From Microplitis mediator (taxonomy: Eukaryota > Arthropoda > Insecta > Hymenoptera > Braconidae), in NCBI RefSeq assembly GCF_029852145.1, contig NC_079972.1, positions 6,645,795 to 6,709,794 on the forward strand: a DNA stretch of 64,000 nucleotides, written 5' to 3'. The notes beneath the pieces were generated by a model. It worked only from the letters and a program-made list of their open reading frames with translations, was not told the DNA's origin and ran no database searches. Every line of letters begins with the position of its first letter. Within the stretch, counting starts at the first letter, position 1. The position numbers and the translations under genes are program-made. This document shows positions 35,694-46,665 of the stretch, piece after piece.

Positions 35694-35836
35694 TAATGGT
35701 CATGTTTGGCCATTCACGGCAATGTATGGTCATATATGGGCATATCTGGTCATATATGGCCATGACTGGCCAATTTCCATGCATGGCCATATATGGAGCA
35801 TTCATATATGGTCATGTATGATTCATTTTTCACGGG
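35694..35836. repeat. array of ATGGTCAT/ATGGCCAT words
   Basis: About ten copies of CATATATGGTCAT and CATGGCCATATATGG in both orientations, ending CACGGG at 35836, a possible array-element terminus. The frame at 35683-35880 is an artefact of the repeat. Confidence 0.65.
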
Positions 35837-36166
35837 AGTCCAGGGTTACGATACTATATAATGAAAATTACGATAGTTAAATCGTAAAAAATCCGTGAAT
35901 TTTTTCCCGTGTAGTGCTTCAATTATTTGTAAACAATCTCTTTGAGAGTAATTTTGTGTGTGGATAGTTATTTTGTTGTTTATCTGATATTTTTATAATT
36001 AAATATAAATGAGTACCAATAATAGTGATAATAATGGAAGTACTTAAAGATAACGCACAACAACCTGCTCACCCTCTACATATAAAATAATAAATAACGT
36101 TTCAACAAAAAATAAATTTGATTATTGAATAATTATCAATATTTGAAAAGTTTGCGACTCAATATA
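35837..36166 (+). other. spacer with a short gag-like start
   Basis: ATG at 36009 opens MSTNNSDNNGST and stops. The leader resembles the one before 11321. Otherwise there is no feature. Confidence 0.25.
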
Positions 36167-36253
36167 CCCCCATGGAAATAATAAATATTTTAAATATAAA
36201 AAAAATACATTTATGAATATATCAAAAATATATTTAATATAGATGAGAAATAT

Positions 36254-37918
36254 ATAACAGGGTATTTCTCAACCTTGCCAAGTTTGGCCCCTCTATTAAT
36301 TGATCTTAATAAGGGCGCCACTGGAAGATAAGACTCGGCCTTCCAGAACCGGAGATGTTAATATTATAAATCAGGGTCGTTGAAATATATAAGAGTGAGG
36401 AGGTTGAGGGATTAAATTAATTTTTACACACAATTTCAATCAATAAAATTTTAGATTTTATTCACCAATTAACACTTTGCCCACCGGGCTTTTATTCCTT
36501 ATAACTATTTATAACAAAACTGTCCACCGGACTTTTATTCTTAACAAATAATAAAATTTGGTCCACCGGACTTTATTAATTACACGAAAGAGTCCCCTGG
36601 ACTTTTATTACGAATTTGGCCACCGGCCTGATCCCCTGGATCTTTTATTATATACGACGAACGAATGAGTCCCCTGGACTTTTATACGATATGGCCACCG
36701 GCCTGATCCCCTGGATCTTATTTAAATAAATGAGTCCCCTGGACTTTTATACGAAATGGCCACCGGCCTGATCCCCTGGATCTTAATAAAAGTAAAATTT
36801 AGTCCCCTGGACTTTCACGAATATGGCCACCGGCCTGATCCCCTGGATCAAAATAATTAAAACAATTTGGCAACTTGCCAGATCCCCTGGATCTATAATT
36901 TTAAAAACATTTCCACAGGAAACTTAAATTTTCTCTCACACACACACACACGTTTTTACATTCGAGTCCCCAGGACTGTATTCACTCTCTCACACACGCT
37001 TTTACACTTATAACTTTACCGATTAAATTCCCACACACTTTTAATTAATCTAAATTTATATCCGTAATTTTTACTTTATACATTTAATGATTCTACGATT
37101 TTATAACGACACTTTATCAACGCGACAATTTTATATACTTTCAGTTTTTCGAGTATCGGGTTATTGAGTGAAAAATTTACTGACACCGAAAAACTGTTAC
37201 ACACGACTGACGCTATCTCTCTCTATATTAATTACTAGTCTTCACGTTAATACCCAAATTTCATATCAAGAACTAACTCCATTTATATTAATTTTAATTT
37301 ATTATAGTTTTATCGTTATCACTATTTTCACAGCACTTTTACTTTTCTTTCAATTTTAAATATTTTAAATTTTGTATTTTATATTTTTCTTATTAAATAA
37401 ATTGATTAATTTACTATTTATAATTTGTTAATGACTAGATTTATTATTTATAATTTCTGGCCCTCCTGCCGAGAAATTAAACTTTTTAATTTATTATTAA
37501 TATTTAAGAAATTCTGGCCTTCTTGCCGAGAATTTATCAGACGGACCGCGTGTAAATTTATTTTGAATTCTGTTCTTCTTGCCGACAATTTGTATTTTAA
37601 TCAAATCGGAAATGGCGACTGCTCACGAATTATTTAATTATTATTTAATTAATTGCTCAATTAATTGTGGCCTCCTTTATTTCTCCAGCCTTCCTGCCGA
37701 TTTCCGTTGACTCCGTTCATTCTCCAACAAATTGATTCTCCTCAATAGTTCCCGTGCGGTCACCCGTCCAACTGTTCTGCCGGTCCGTCCGACTGTGTCC
37801 GTTTTCCCTTCGTGCACTCCCTTATCACATCTAAGTTCGCGATCATTCGGCCCTTATCGGAAAATCCACCACTCCAACTTATTTCCTTATTGGTTCTTGG
37901 GGACGAGCCCCTTGAATT
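36254..37918 (-). repeat. LTR-like insert, copy 2, with tri-loop hairpin series
   Basis: It starts ATAACAGGGTATTTC and is the reverse complement of copy 1 at its 3' end (GGCGCCACTGGAAGATAAGA, GGCCTTCCAGAACCGG). The far boundary, near 37918, is not clean. From 36470 to 36980 there are about 18 short hairpins with 3-nt loops. No protein domain is seen. Small open frames at 37168-37920 are not supported. Confidence 0.6.
36470..36980. repeat. series of 4-5-bp hairpins with 3-nt loops
   Basis: Stems differ but always pair: GCCC-ACC-GGGC, GTCC-ACC-GGAC, AGTCC-CCT-GGACT, GATCC-CCT-GGATC, GGCC-ACC-GGCC, TGGCA-ACT-TGCCA, TTTCC-ACA-GGAAA. Part of the series is a tandem repeat of about 55 bp, but the stem variants outside that repeat are independent. 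Confidence 0.85.
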
Positions 37919-38560
37919 GAAACACCAAGTGCTTGGTGCTTCAGTGGAAAAGTCTTCTTTACTGAAAATAAATAGTTTTCCGCCATTAATTTTTGTACAA
38001 AAAAAATCCCGAGAGTCCTGGTCATTTTGAACCCTCCAAATCCAGTGAGATTGCCTGGTTGGTTGAAAATGATTCCTTCACTTCCTTCGATAGTTTTTCA
38101 TTAGAAAATCAAGAGGGTTCTGGCACCTTGGACCACTCAAACACCTGGATCACTTGGTGCTCCAGTGGGACTTCCTGGTTGGTTGAGAATGATTTTTTTA
38201 CTTCCTCCGATAGTATTTCATGAAAAAATCCAGAGGGTCCTGGCACGTTGGATCACTTTGACACCTGGATCACTTGTGCTCCAGTGGGACTTTCTGGTTG
38301 GCTGAAAATGATTTTTTTCACTCTTTTCGATAGTTTTTCATAAAAAAATCCGGAGGGTTCTGGCACCTTCGACCACTTAAACACCTGGATCGCTTGGTGT
38401 TCCAGTGGGACTTCCTGGTTGGCTGAGAATGTTTTTTTCCACTCCCTCCGATAGTCCTTTAAAAGAAAATCCAGTGTGTCCTGGTCATCTTGGACAACGT
38501 TTAACACCTGGAGTGCTTTGCGCCCTAGTGGAACACTTCAATTGGCAGGGAATGGAGCTT
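37919..38560. repeat. GGTGCTCC minisatellite in element G
   Basis: Five to six units of about 120 bp contain CACCTGGATCACTTGGTGCT, CAGTGGGACTTCCTGGTTGG and GAAAATGATTTTTTTCACT. They are homologous to 13945-14200 and 17554-17740. Confidence 0.85.
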
Positions 38561-38944
38561 CAGGCTGTTAGGACAACCACTAGCAACGTGAAGCTGATAT
38601 TCGCCGCTCACTCTACGACGCCCTACTTTTGGAACTTAAGTCAACGCATACAACCGAAATATATTAAAAATGTATTTTTTTTGTATTTTATAGGTATTTT
38701 TAGAAATATATTTCGAATATATTTTTCATATATTTTTTATATATGTACGCATACATTCCACATATATTTTAGATGTATTTTAAATGTACGAAAAACGGCC
38801 AAAAGTGATATAATCAAATGTTTTATCTATTCTAAATACATTTTATATACATATTTATGTATTTTTTATATATTTCTCATCTATTTGAAATATATTTTTT
38901 TCATAGTTTTTTTATATTTAAAATATATATTATTTCCATAGGGG

Positions 38945-39650
38945 TATGTAACAAATCAATTTGCTTATCATCTACGATGTTTTTAGACACTCACACAAGC
39001 ATAGGATATTCGCGTCGTGTGATTCACTTGAATGATCAAACGTTTAAAGTATCAATCATTGCGATCGTTTGACGAATAAACCGTGATGTAGAATGACGCA
39101 CTATAAAATTCTGAAACGATTCTCCAACAGTTTTATCGTACACCAATTCAACAAAGAATTTAACTGTATTAATGTTTAAAAAAGGCCATTCGGCAGCCGA
39201 AATGGAAGGTAGATTTTCCAATTAATCTACATAAAAAGTTTCATACATACATATCTTGTGATACATGTTAGTGTATAGTCATGATATGAAATTAGGCTCG
39301 TTTTCTAAGAGTGAGGGTAAGAAAAGACAACGACTATTTTCGATAGAAAACTTCAGATAGTTGATTTGATAAAACATTATATAGGTAATGTATCAAACTA
39401 ACCTTCACGTCAACAAAGTATCGAAAATCTAATTAGTATGAGATCATAATTGTAATCGCTATTACGATGGCAAGACCAGTTATAATTATAGGACGTACAG
39501 GTACGATTAAAACATCATAAATAATAACAGAAATACTTTCAAAATATAAAATAGCTGTGGAATTTACAGGTTATTTTGTTCACAATAAAATACAACTGAC
39601 AAAATTGTATTATAATGAGAAATGTATAAAGTTACGTGGAATGAACATCA
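38945..39650. other. no feature seen
   Basis: AT-rich sequence. Frames at 38857-39221 are short and unsupported. Confidence 0.4.
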
Positions 39651-39654
39651 TATT

Positions 39655-40010
39655 GTCAACATTTTTTGATTCCATTAAAATTTTTAGGGCTATTAAATTG
39701 TTGGAAGAAATGGTCACAACATAAAGTTTAAGGTCATAAATTAAAGATTATTAGATGAACTTTCAGATACTTTTTACGGAAATTGTCTATGAATATTAGT
39801 TTTAAAGTTATATAAGCTTTGGCAGTGATTTAATACTGATTTTTACGAAAAATCATGAAAATTTCAAACAGCCATAACTTCAAAACTATTCAAACGATTC
39901 AGCCCATTTTCGAACTTGATCAAGGTAATCGCCTATAGAATAAGTGTAGAAAATTTCATTAAGATCTGAGAAGAACTGTAGGTGCTATCGTAAAAGACCA
40001 GACCAGTGAT
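39655..40010. repeat. interspersed repeat R, copy 1
   Basis: It shares about 350 bp with 62836-63182, including TTGGAAGAAATGG, AACTTTCAGATACTTTT, TTGTCTATGA and CAAACAGCCAT. No frame is conserved between the copies. Its class is unknown. Confidence 0.75.
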
Positions 40011-40063
40011 AACCATAGGGAGTAGAGGTACATTTAATACGTCATAAGTAACAAAAGAATTCC

Positions 40064-41739
40064 TAGGGTTACCAACTCTCCAGTTTTAGTCCGGAGACTC
40101 CAGAAAAATAATGTATTCTCCGGACTCCAGTTTACAAAAATAATCTCCGGATTTTTTTACTTTTATGAAAAAAATACAGTTTTGTTTTTCTGTCGCAACA
40201 AAATGTACGGAACTATATTAATAATTTACCGAGAATATAGAGCGCGTTAGTCGCGCTAATCAAGTTTCGCATTTTGAATTCTCACGCTTGTGCGTACGTA
40301 CTTGTGACAAGTAAATAATGTTGATGTTGACGTACGTAAATTCGCACTTTTAAAATGTAGAATATTTAATTAATTATTATGTGATTATTAGTTTTAAGGC
40401 ATCACTTATGATCAGTATTATTTAAATGTAAGTATTGATATCATACATTTTCATTACCTATTATTACCTGATTAACTTCGGGTTTTTAAATTAATGACAT
40501 TTTATAACCTTAATATGTATTCTCATATATCATGTATTTTTTCAGGTAGCTGCTAAATAATAGTTTTGTCTTATCAGAGATTTTATAATTTTAACAAAAA
40601 ATACAGATTATCATTAAAATTATTTATTGAATACAAAAGTGCAATTTTTAAAAATGGCAGAACAGCCAAGACCAAAAAAAGTTAAGTACGAAACATCTTT
40701 CAACGAAAGATGGAAAAAAAATCATTTGTATGCGGATTGGATGAGAAAAATTGATGAAAAAACAGTCAAGTGCGTTTACTGTTCATCTCAATTTACTATC
40801 AAATGGGATGGTGAAACTGCTTTGACTAAGCATATGAATGATGGTTTCTATGGTGCAAAAGTAAAACAAGCTTTAAAATATTTAACTGATTCTCAACGAA
40901 AAAAATTCGTTGCGGAAGCTGATAAAGTTTACCAAAGAACTATAGATTATCTAGATAAATATTATGATTATGAAGGTAGTCCGTATCGATATTTTAGTAT
41001 TTTAGATTTAAAACAAGATTTAATCTATGACAAAGTCCTAGAATTGTCTCAAAAACTATTAATTAATGTAAATGAAGATAGTTTATATGACGAAGTCAGC
41101 GCTGTAAATCTAGTCCGTGAAAAAGTTAATAATAGTGATAAATCTGTAGATAAAAAATGGGTAGAATTATTTCAGTGCACCGAAATTACTGAATTATTTA
41201 AAATTGTTAATAAAGTTTTATCAATACCTATTAGTAATGCATTTGTAGAAAGAATATTTTCGTTGATGAACAATTTATGGACTGACGAACGTAATAACTT
41301 GAGTGTTGACATGGTTAAAGCTGAGCTATGTGTAAAAATTAATATTAGTATGAACTGTGATGAATTTTTTGACTTTATATGTAAACCTGAACAGCAATCG
41401 TTGCTAGAAGCAACTCAAAAAAGCTCTAAGTATGATTTTATTAAAAAAAACTAACTAAATTTTAATGTTATCACAAATTGACAACAATATTGACTAATAA
41501 TAATAATATTCTTTAACTATTGATATATGATATCAAACAATTGAAGAAAAACTTTTAACTTCAAAATTATTAATTTGTTCAACGTTTAAATTATTTATTT
41601 ACAAATTTAAAATAAATTATTTAATAATCCTAATTACTCTGATTTGTTATTTTTTTTTTTTTACATCTATATATTTGTTACAGAGTTTTCTGGGCGGAAC
41701 AGTCTCCGGATTTTAAAAAATTTTGAGTTGGTAACCCTA
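40064..41739 (+). mobile_element. hAT transposon, 1676 bp, with 8-bp target duplication
   Basis: The termini are TAGGGTTACCAACTC and its exact reverse complement. AGAATTCC lies on both sides (40056-40063 and 41740-41747). An 8-bp duplication and a (C/T)A-G-G-type end are hallmarks of hAT elements. TCCGGAGACT recurs just inside both ends as a subterminal motif. The single gene inside lacks the catalytic core, so the element probably needs a transposase from elsewhere. It entered the CCCGAGTC end of an array element. Confidence 0.93.
40654..41454 (+). CDS. hAT-derived BED finger plus dimerisation protein, catalytic core deleted
   Basis: I take the ATG at 40654 (MAEQPRPKKVKYETSF) as start, giving 266 residues; an in-frame TTG lies nine codons upstream. 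Residues 10-60 form a BED-type zinc finger (KCVYCSSQF, then TALTKHMN supplying the histidine), the DNA-binding part of many hAT transposases. Residues about 180-235 are the hAT C-terminal dimerisation region, with the family phrase PISNAFVERIFSLMNNLW followed by RNNLS. Autonomous hAT transposases are usually 500-700 residues. The RNase H-like catalytic region between these parts is missing; the join lies around residues 65-110. The frame is intact from start to stop, which is unexpected if it were only decaying. It could bind element ends and dimerise without cutting, i.e. act as a repressor, or it may be a neutral deletion product. A TTTTTTCAG acceptor-like site lies upstream at about 40545. 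Confidence 0.85.
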   Translation: MAEQPRPKKVKYETSFNERWKKNHLYADWMRKIDEKTVKCVYCSSQFTIKWDGETALTKHMNDGFYGAKVKQALKYLTDSQRKKFVAEADKVYQRTIDYLDKYYDYEGSPYRYFSILDLKQDLIYDKVLELSQKLLINVNEDSLYDEVSAVNLVREKVNNSDKSVDKKWVELFQCTEITELFKIVNKVLSIPISNAFVERIFSLMNNLWTDERNNLSVDMVKAELCVKINISMNCDEFFDFICKPEQQSLLEATQKSSKYDFIKKN

Positions 41740-41744
41740 AGAAT

Positions 41745-41960
41745 TCCCGAGTCAAAATTTAGAGCCCATTTAGAGCCTTCTAAAGTCGGACCTATTTCGG
41801 ACTTGGAGGCTCTAAATAGAGTCTGTTTCTATGTTAAATTAGGTCCGATTTTGGTCCCTGAGTTGCTACAAATTTCCGTTTCCAGTACTTGCGGGCTCAA
41901 TCTAGGTCCTGATGAAAATTAAAATTAGGTTCGATTTAGGGCCTGTAAGCTCTAGTTTAT
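41745..41960. mobile_element. CCC array element, hAT inserted at its end
   Basis: It starts CCCGAGTCAAAATTTAGAGC and repeats TTTAGAGCC, GGCTCTAAAT and TTCGGACTTGG-type words in both orientations. The GGG end is unclear (TTTAGGGCCTGTAAGC near 41935). The hAT duplication includes its first bases, so this element was there first. Confidence 0.5.
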
Positions 41961-42183
41961 TGTAATAATAATACTATTAATAATTATAATATTAATAATA
42001 ATACTCATATTATTAATATCATTAGCATTATTAATATTGTGATTAATAATAATTTATGTTACTCTGAATTTTATTTGCGCTTACAATGTTTAAAATAATT
42101 TCAATTAAAATTATCAAAATATACAGCAAATGCTGTTAATAGTTTAATTTTTTATAATAAATTTAAAAAAATTATAACTTCAA
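41961..42183. other. AT-rich spacer
   Basis: ATTAATAATAAT-rich low-complexity sequence; nothing else is seen. Confidence 0.5.
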
Positions 42184-42399
42184 TTAACCCTTCCTTACCC
42201 ACGCTATGAGCGTGGCGCCGCCTTTTTTAAATTTTACTTTTTTTCTCGTAACTACTTAAAGTCGTAGTTTTGAAAAAAATTTAATTCTTTCTTTGATCTA
42301 TTAAAAAATTTTTAATGCTATTTACATGCATAAAAACCTTTGGAAAATATTTTTACATTCTAAAATTCGAGACCGAGTTTGAGAAAGCGGCGCTCTGCC

Positions 42400-43212
42400 G
42401 CCCATCGTGAGTAAGTCTCCCGATCTTTTTCAAACTGCGCTGTTGCCAACTTTCTTTGCCGCCAGTATTTTAGCCTGTTTTACCACACGTTCAACACAAC
42501 TGGTAAAGAGAAGTGATTTTTCAGGTTAATTTTTATTTTAATTATATTGTTTACAAATTAATTGCTATTAAATAATAATTAATACTATTTATATAAAATA
42601 ATTTTGTTTTATAATTTTGTGAGTATTAGAATTTATTAGAGTATTAGAGTGTTAGAATATTATTATATAAAATAGAAATATAATTTCCAGAGACACGGTA
42701 GTGTCTCGCGCCAAGTACACGGTCCAACACATGTATATGTGTGAGTGTGTAGCGCGAGCCTACCTGTCTCTTTTCTCGAGTCGGAGTGGTGTTTTATGGT
42801 TATGTATTACATTTTTTTTAATTAAAATTTAAACACGGCTTATTTCTGTTTTTTCTAAATATTTGTGTCTCACTCAGACTTTATTAACTGAATGTTATCA
42901 CATTTTATTATTATTTATCTCATAAAATATAAAAAACGTTAGCATATACTATAGTACCTTAAAATTTGAGATTTGAGAAATTTTTTCCATCTATAATTTA
43001 TGCTTATTTATTACCGTCTTAGAATAAATAGTTTTAAGAAGGAGCACGATTGACTCAACATCGAAGTATTTAAAATCTGTCTTGATTTTTAGCACTAGAG
43101 AGCGCTTTCATTATCCGACACAGCCTTGTATGCAGAAGCAACGAGGCCCAATGCGTAATATTATTTTACCCATGACGAATGAATGAGCGAGTTTGGATTA
43201 ACTATTAACTAC
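42400..43212. other. left part of the piggyBac-like element, no gene seen
   Basis: It contains GCGCTGTTGCCAAC and its counterpart TTGGCAACAGCGC at the other side (46575), a further inverted pair. No open frame of note is present. Confidence 0.4.
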
Positions 43213-44158
43213 CCTAATGACTACTTAGCTTGAAATTGACAATAATTTGACATTGAAATTACCTAAAATTTGCTGCCCGAATTTGCTGACAGTTTGACAG
43301 CGAAGGTTAAATCGAAAAATTTACGATTAATTTTTCCTCAATTTAAAGGTAACTTTTTTTACTAGAAACAAAATCCAATTAGCGCAGTTTGCCTAGCAAA
43401 AGTTTAACTTTACGAAAAAATCCTTAAATTTTTCGTCAAATGTCGGTCAACTTTAAGCTTTTCTGTTTTTGACGACAATTTGTATACAACTTTTGAAGTA
43501 AATTTGCATTTTAACTCAGAAAGTAAATTCACGTCAAATTGTATGGCAAGTTGTACACCAATTATCGTCAAAAACGAAAAAGCCCGAAATTGACGGTCAT
43601 TTGACAAAAAATTCCAGGAAACTTTTATAAAGAAAACTTTTGTTTAGCAAACTCCCTAATAGCGACTTTAGCTTGAAATTGACACTAATTTGAGATTGAA
43701 ATTGCCTGAAATTTGTTGCCCGAATTTCCTGACAATTTGACAGCAGAAGTTGGAAAGAAAAATTTTCGGTTAATTTTCGTTCAATTTAGAAGTAACTTTT
43801 TAGGAGAAAAAAAAGTCGGTAATGTTAATTCTTACCATTTCAGAAGGTAAGCAAAATCATAAATCAAATTTTCTACAATTTCACGGTAAAAAAATACTTT
43901 ACAATTTTTTAAGTCAAATTAACCATGAATTGAAGTAAAAATATGCTTAAAAATTGACGACAACTTTTTTCTAGTCAACTTTTAAAGTGAATTTGGATTC
44001 TAAATCGGGCAGAGTAAATTGGCGTCAAATTGAATATCAAGTTGCATACAAATAGTCGTAAAAAACGGAAAAGTCCGAAGTTGACGGATATTTGACGAAA
44101 AATTCAAGGAAACTTTTGTAAGTAAACTTTTGCTAAAGCAAACTGTGCTATTAGGGAG
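43213..44158. mobile_element. two CCCTAAT...ATTAGGG elements in tandem
   Basis: CCCTAATGACTACTTAGC at 43213 and CCCTAATAGCGACTTTAGC at 43656 both lead into TTGAAATTGACA. The right end ATTAGGG (44152-44158) is the inverted counterpart. The interior repeats AAATTTGCTGCCCGAATTT, TTGACGGTCATTTGAC and AAACTTTTGCTAAAGC-type words, again partly self-complementary. Confidence 0.6.
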
Positions 44159-44649
44159 TTCGCTCGGCGAATCTGATAATATGGTAAGTTTACCAAGAAC
44201 TCAGTTTGACCAACAGAAACAAACTAAAATATTTTTATGTTTTCAATGTTGTTAGTCACACGCAAGTGACATTTTCCACCACAAAGTGGTAATTTTGAAT
44301 TATCGTTATTTACCCGCTCAACTGAACTTTGATTTTAATCCTACTGCATGACTAAATGATAAGTTATGATCACGAAAGTATTTTCAAAATTAATAATATA
44401 ATCATGACTGATTCCATCAACTGAAAATATCAGTAAATTATTTACATTGCAATTTTTATAAGAAAATCTATATAAATAATTTCGTGTGAAGTTACAGTTT
44501 TGTCAAACTCGATAATGGTATAATAACTAAAAATTACCATACAAGTCAACAATTTGATTGATCAGTTTATTGATGTTTATTTAAGTTGGCATGTGTCATA
44601 TGTAAAAAAAAGTGGCGGTTAAAAGTAAAACAATAGTGGTCATTGTTGT

Positions 44650-45072
44650 TAAAAAGAATTTTGCGTGAATATCGGCCATTATTACGGATTTATCAGACAG
44701 TGGTTCAATACATTGAAATTTTGCAATAATTGTAAAGAGATCAAAGAAACGCATACTAAAATTGTAATAAACTCTGTACAGCAGATAATTGTCGTGAACT
44801 TAGAATCATCTTTAAAAGATAATAATAAAATTTCAATAAAAAAAAAAGGACTGATAAAATCAGTGCCTATAGCCAAGATTTCTTTGTGTAATGAAATGTA
44901 TAATGTCGTAAGTGCAATATTTTATTCTGAAAAAGATGATAGCTCTTGTCATTATGTTGCTATGATGAAAGATAACTCAGCATGGATCCAAGCAGATGAT
45001 AAAAACATACAACCAGTACGGTGGCCAACTAATGCTAAAAATGCTTATGTTTTCTTTTTACAAAAAAAATAA
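44650..45072 (+). pseudogene. ubiquitin-specific protease (USP)-like C-terminal fragment
   Basis: The frame opens after a stop at 44650 and has no upstream ATG; the first possible alternative start is GTG at 44665. Its 135 residues resemble the second half of a USP/UCH-type cysteine protease. Visible are a CNNC pair (residues 20-23) at the usual zinc-ribbon place, VNSVQQIIVVNLE-like core strand wording (INSVQQIIVVNLE, about 35), and the catalytic histidine box CHYVAMMKDNSAWIQADD (histidine 96, acidic pair 111-112), then a hydrophobic YVFFLQKK end. The Cys box of the first half is not found upstream, so no complete active site is present. It lies inside the piggyBac-like element, suggesting a captured host exon or the last exon of a gene carried by the element. 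Family assignment is by motif reading only. Confidence 0.6.
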
Positions 45073-45566
45073 AGGGGAATATTGATTAAGAATTTTTTTC
45101 ATCAAATTTTTCCTAAAAATATCCTATAATTTCTCACTACAAAAAAAAATTATTACAATAATACTTTTTGAAAAGTTAATTTCAATTTATGCGGTAAATT
45201 ATAGTGTCCTCTTATCGGCTAATATAGATTAAACTGAGAGCCAATAGAACTATTTTGAACTTAAAAATGATTGGACGACGACAAAATATTTCGCTACTTT
45301 TGATCATAGATGGGGTGACTTAGACAAAAATTTTCTGGCAACTCTGAATTCAATTTTCCCACAATCTGCGGTGGATATAGGACGGCAAAAAGAAAAAGAA
45401 AGTCGTATTTCTTAGTGGCTAAGATTATATATATCATGTAAATGTTTCGTAATATTAAAAAATTTATAATTATTGTATCAAAGGTTTCTATTCAGAAATA
45501 TAAAAAACAATGTAACTCCCAGACAATATATGAAGTTGCTTTGCTCTACAAAAAAGAGAGAAATCC

Positions 45567-46261
45567 CACCAAAAACAGATTCTCTGTAAAAAATCGCGCC
45601 AAGTACACGTTCAACACTTTTTATGAATGGAAAAAATTTACTTTACAAAAAGCTATAAAATCTTGAAAACACCAAGTAACTGGTAGCATTGAAAATCATG
45701 AGAAAAATCTCAATCAAAATATATAATAAAAAAAAAATGATCCGAATGTACTTGGTGTGCGTTTAAACAATAAATTTTCTTGTTATCGTTATTTGTCTGC
45801 AGTTTACTAAAATTCAGAATCGATCACAGGAATTGACTGTAAAATCAAGCGTGTAGTCAGAATTTAAACACTTACCGAAAAACATTGAAATGCGGTGAGC
45901 AAGCTATAGAAATTTAACACGCCATTAAACGTGTATCAAATGACTACAAAAAAAATATAGTTAGCGTATGACAAACATGGGATACATACCATGTGTGTTA
46001 AAATAATACACTTACTTACAGAGTGGATTTGCAGTGAATTACTTCACTCAATCAAATCGTGACGCACACCAAGTACATTCGGATCATTTTTTTTTTATTA
46101 TATATTTTGATTGAGATTTTTCTCATGATTTTCAATGCTACCAGTTACTTGGTGTTTTCAAGATTTTATAGCTTTTTGTAAAGTAAATTTTTTCCATTCA
46201 TAAAAAGTGTTGAACGTGTACTTGGCGCGATTTTTTACAGAGAATCTGTTTTTGGTGGGAT
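45567..46261. repeat. long inverted repeat inside the piggyBac-like element
   Basis: Arms 45567-45770 and 46068-46261 are near-perfect reverse complements with ends ATCCCACCAAAAACAG. The 300-bp loop has no recognisable gene. The frame 45442-45666 runs into the left arm and shows no domain. Confidence 0.8.
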
Positions 46262-46323
46262 GATATAAACTTTAGTACAAATAAGTTCTGAAAAAATTAT
46301 TATTCATAGAATAATACAATATT

Positions 46324-46348
46324 TATATATATATATAGATATATATAT

Positions 46349-46400
<52 letters not shown>
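46324..46400. repeat. (TA)n microsatellite
   Basis: Alternating TA with a few GATA units at the left. Confidence 0.9.
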
Positions 46401-46405
<5 letters not shown>

Positions 46406-46665
46406 TATATGTATATAAATATAAATAATAAATATATTTGAAAATGTTAATTTTTCGATTTTTGATAATAAATAATCTGGTTCCATGAAAAAACTGCGAA
46501 TTTATATTACAATTTTTCTTTGACAATTTTTCTTTGATAATTAAATACTGTATAATAGTCGTGGTTGAACGTTTGGCAACAGCGCGTTCAATTTAACACG
46601 GCGGCGCGACGCTAACCACGTGGGTAAATTCGGCTGGCAAAAGAACGTGGGTAACGAAGGGTTAA

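Larger units (their letters stand above)
36167..38944. mobile_element. CCCC...GGGG array element G
   Basis: The ends are CCCCCATGGAAATAATA and TATTATTTCCATAGGGG, flanked by TA on both sides. AAATATATTT words lie at both ends and a GGTGCTCC minisatellite in the middle, the same order as in element H. It lacks the two inserts found in H (the solo LTR and element I), so it supplies their empty sites, but carries its own LTR-like insert. Confidence 0.78.
42188..46661. mobile_element. piggyBac-like element, 4.47 kb, TTAA flanks
   Basis: The ends are CCCTTCCTTACCCACG and CGTGGGTAACGAAGGG, inverted repeats directly flanked by TTAA on both sides (42184-42187 and 46662-46665). TTAA duplication with CCC ends is the piggyBac signature. 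A second inverted motif, GGCGCCGCC against GGCGGCGCG, lies inside. I see no piggyBac transposase frame. Inside are smaller repeats (43213-44158), a deubiquitinase-like fragment (44650-45072), a long inverted repeat and a (TA)n run. Confidence 0.85.

Noticed and set aside
38405..38941. 178-codon plus-strand frame
   Set aside because: It runs from the GGTGCTCC minisatellite through AAATATATTT array words; composition is low-complexity and it is not shared with element H.
45442..45666. 74-codon frame in the piggyBac-like element as a possible DNA-binding protein
   Set aside because: Its C-terminal half lies in an inverted repeat arm and no helix-turn-helix or zinc motif can be seen.
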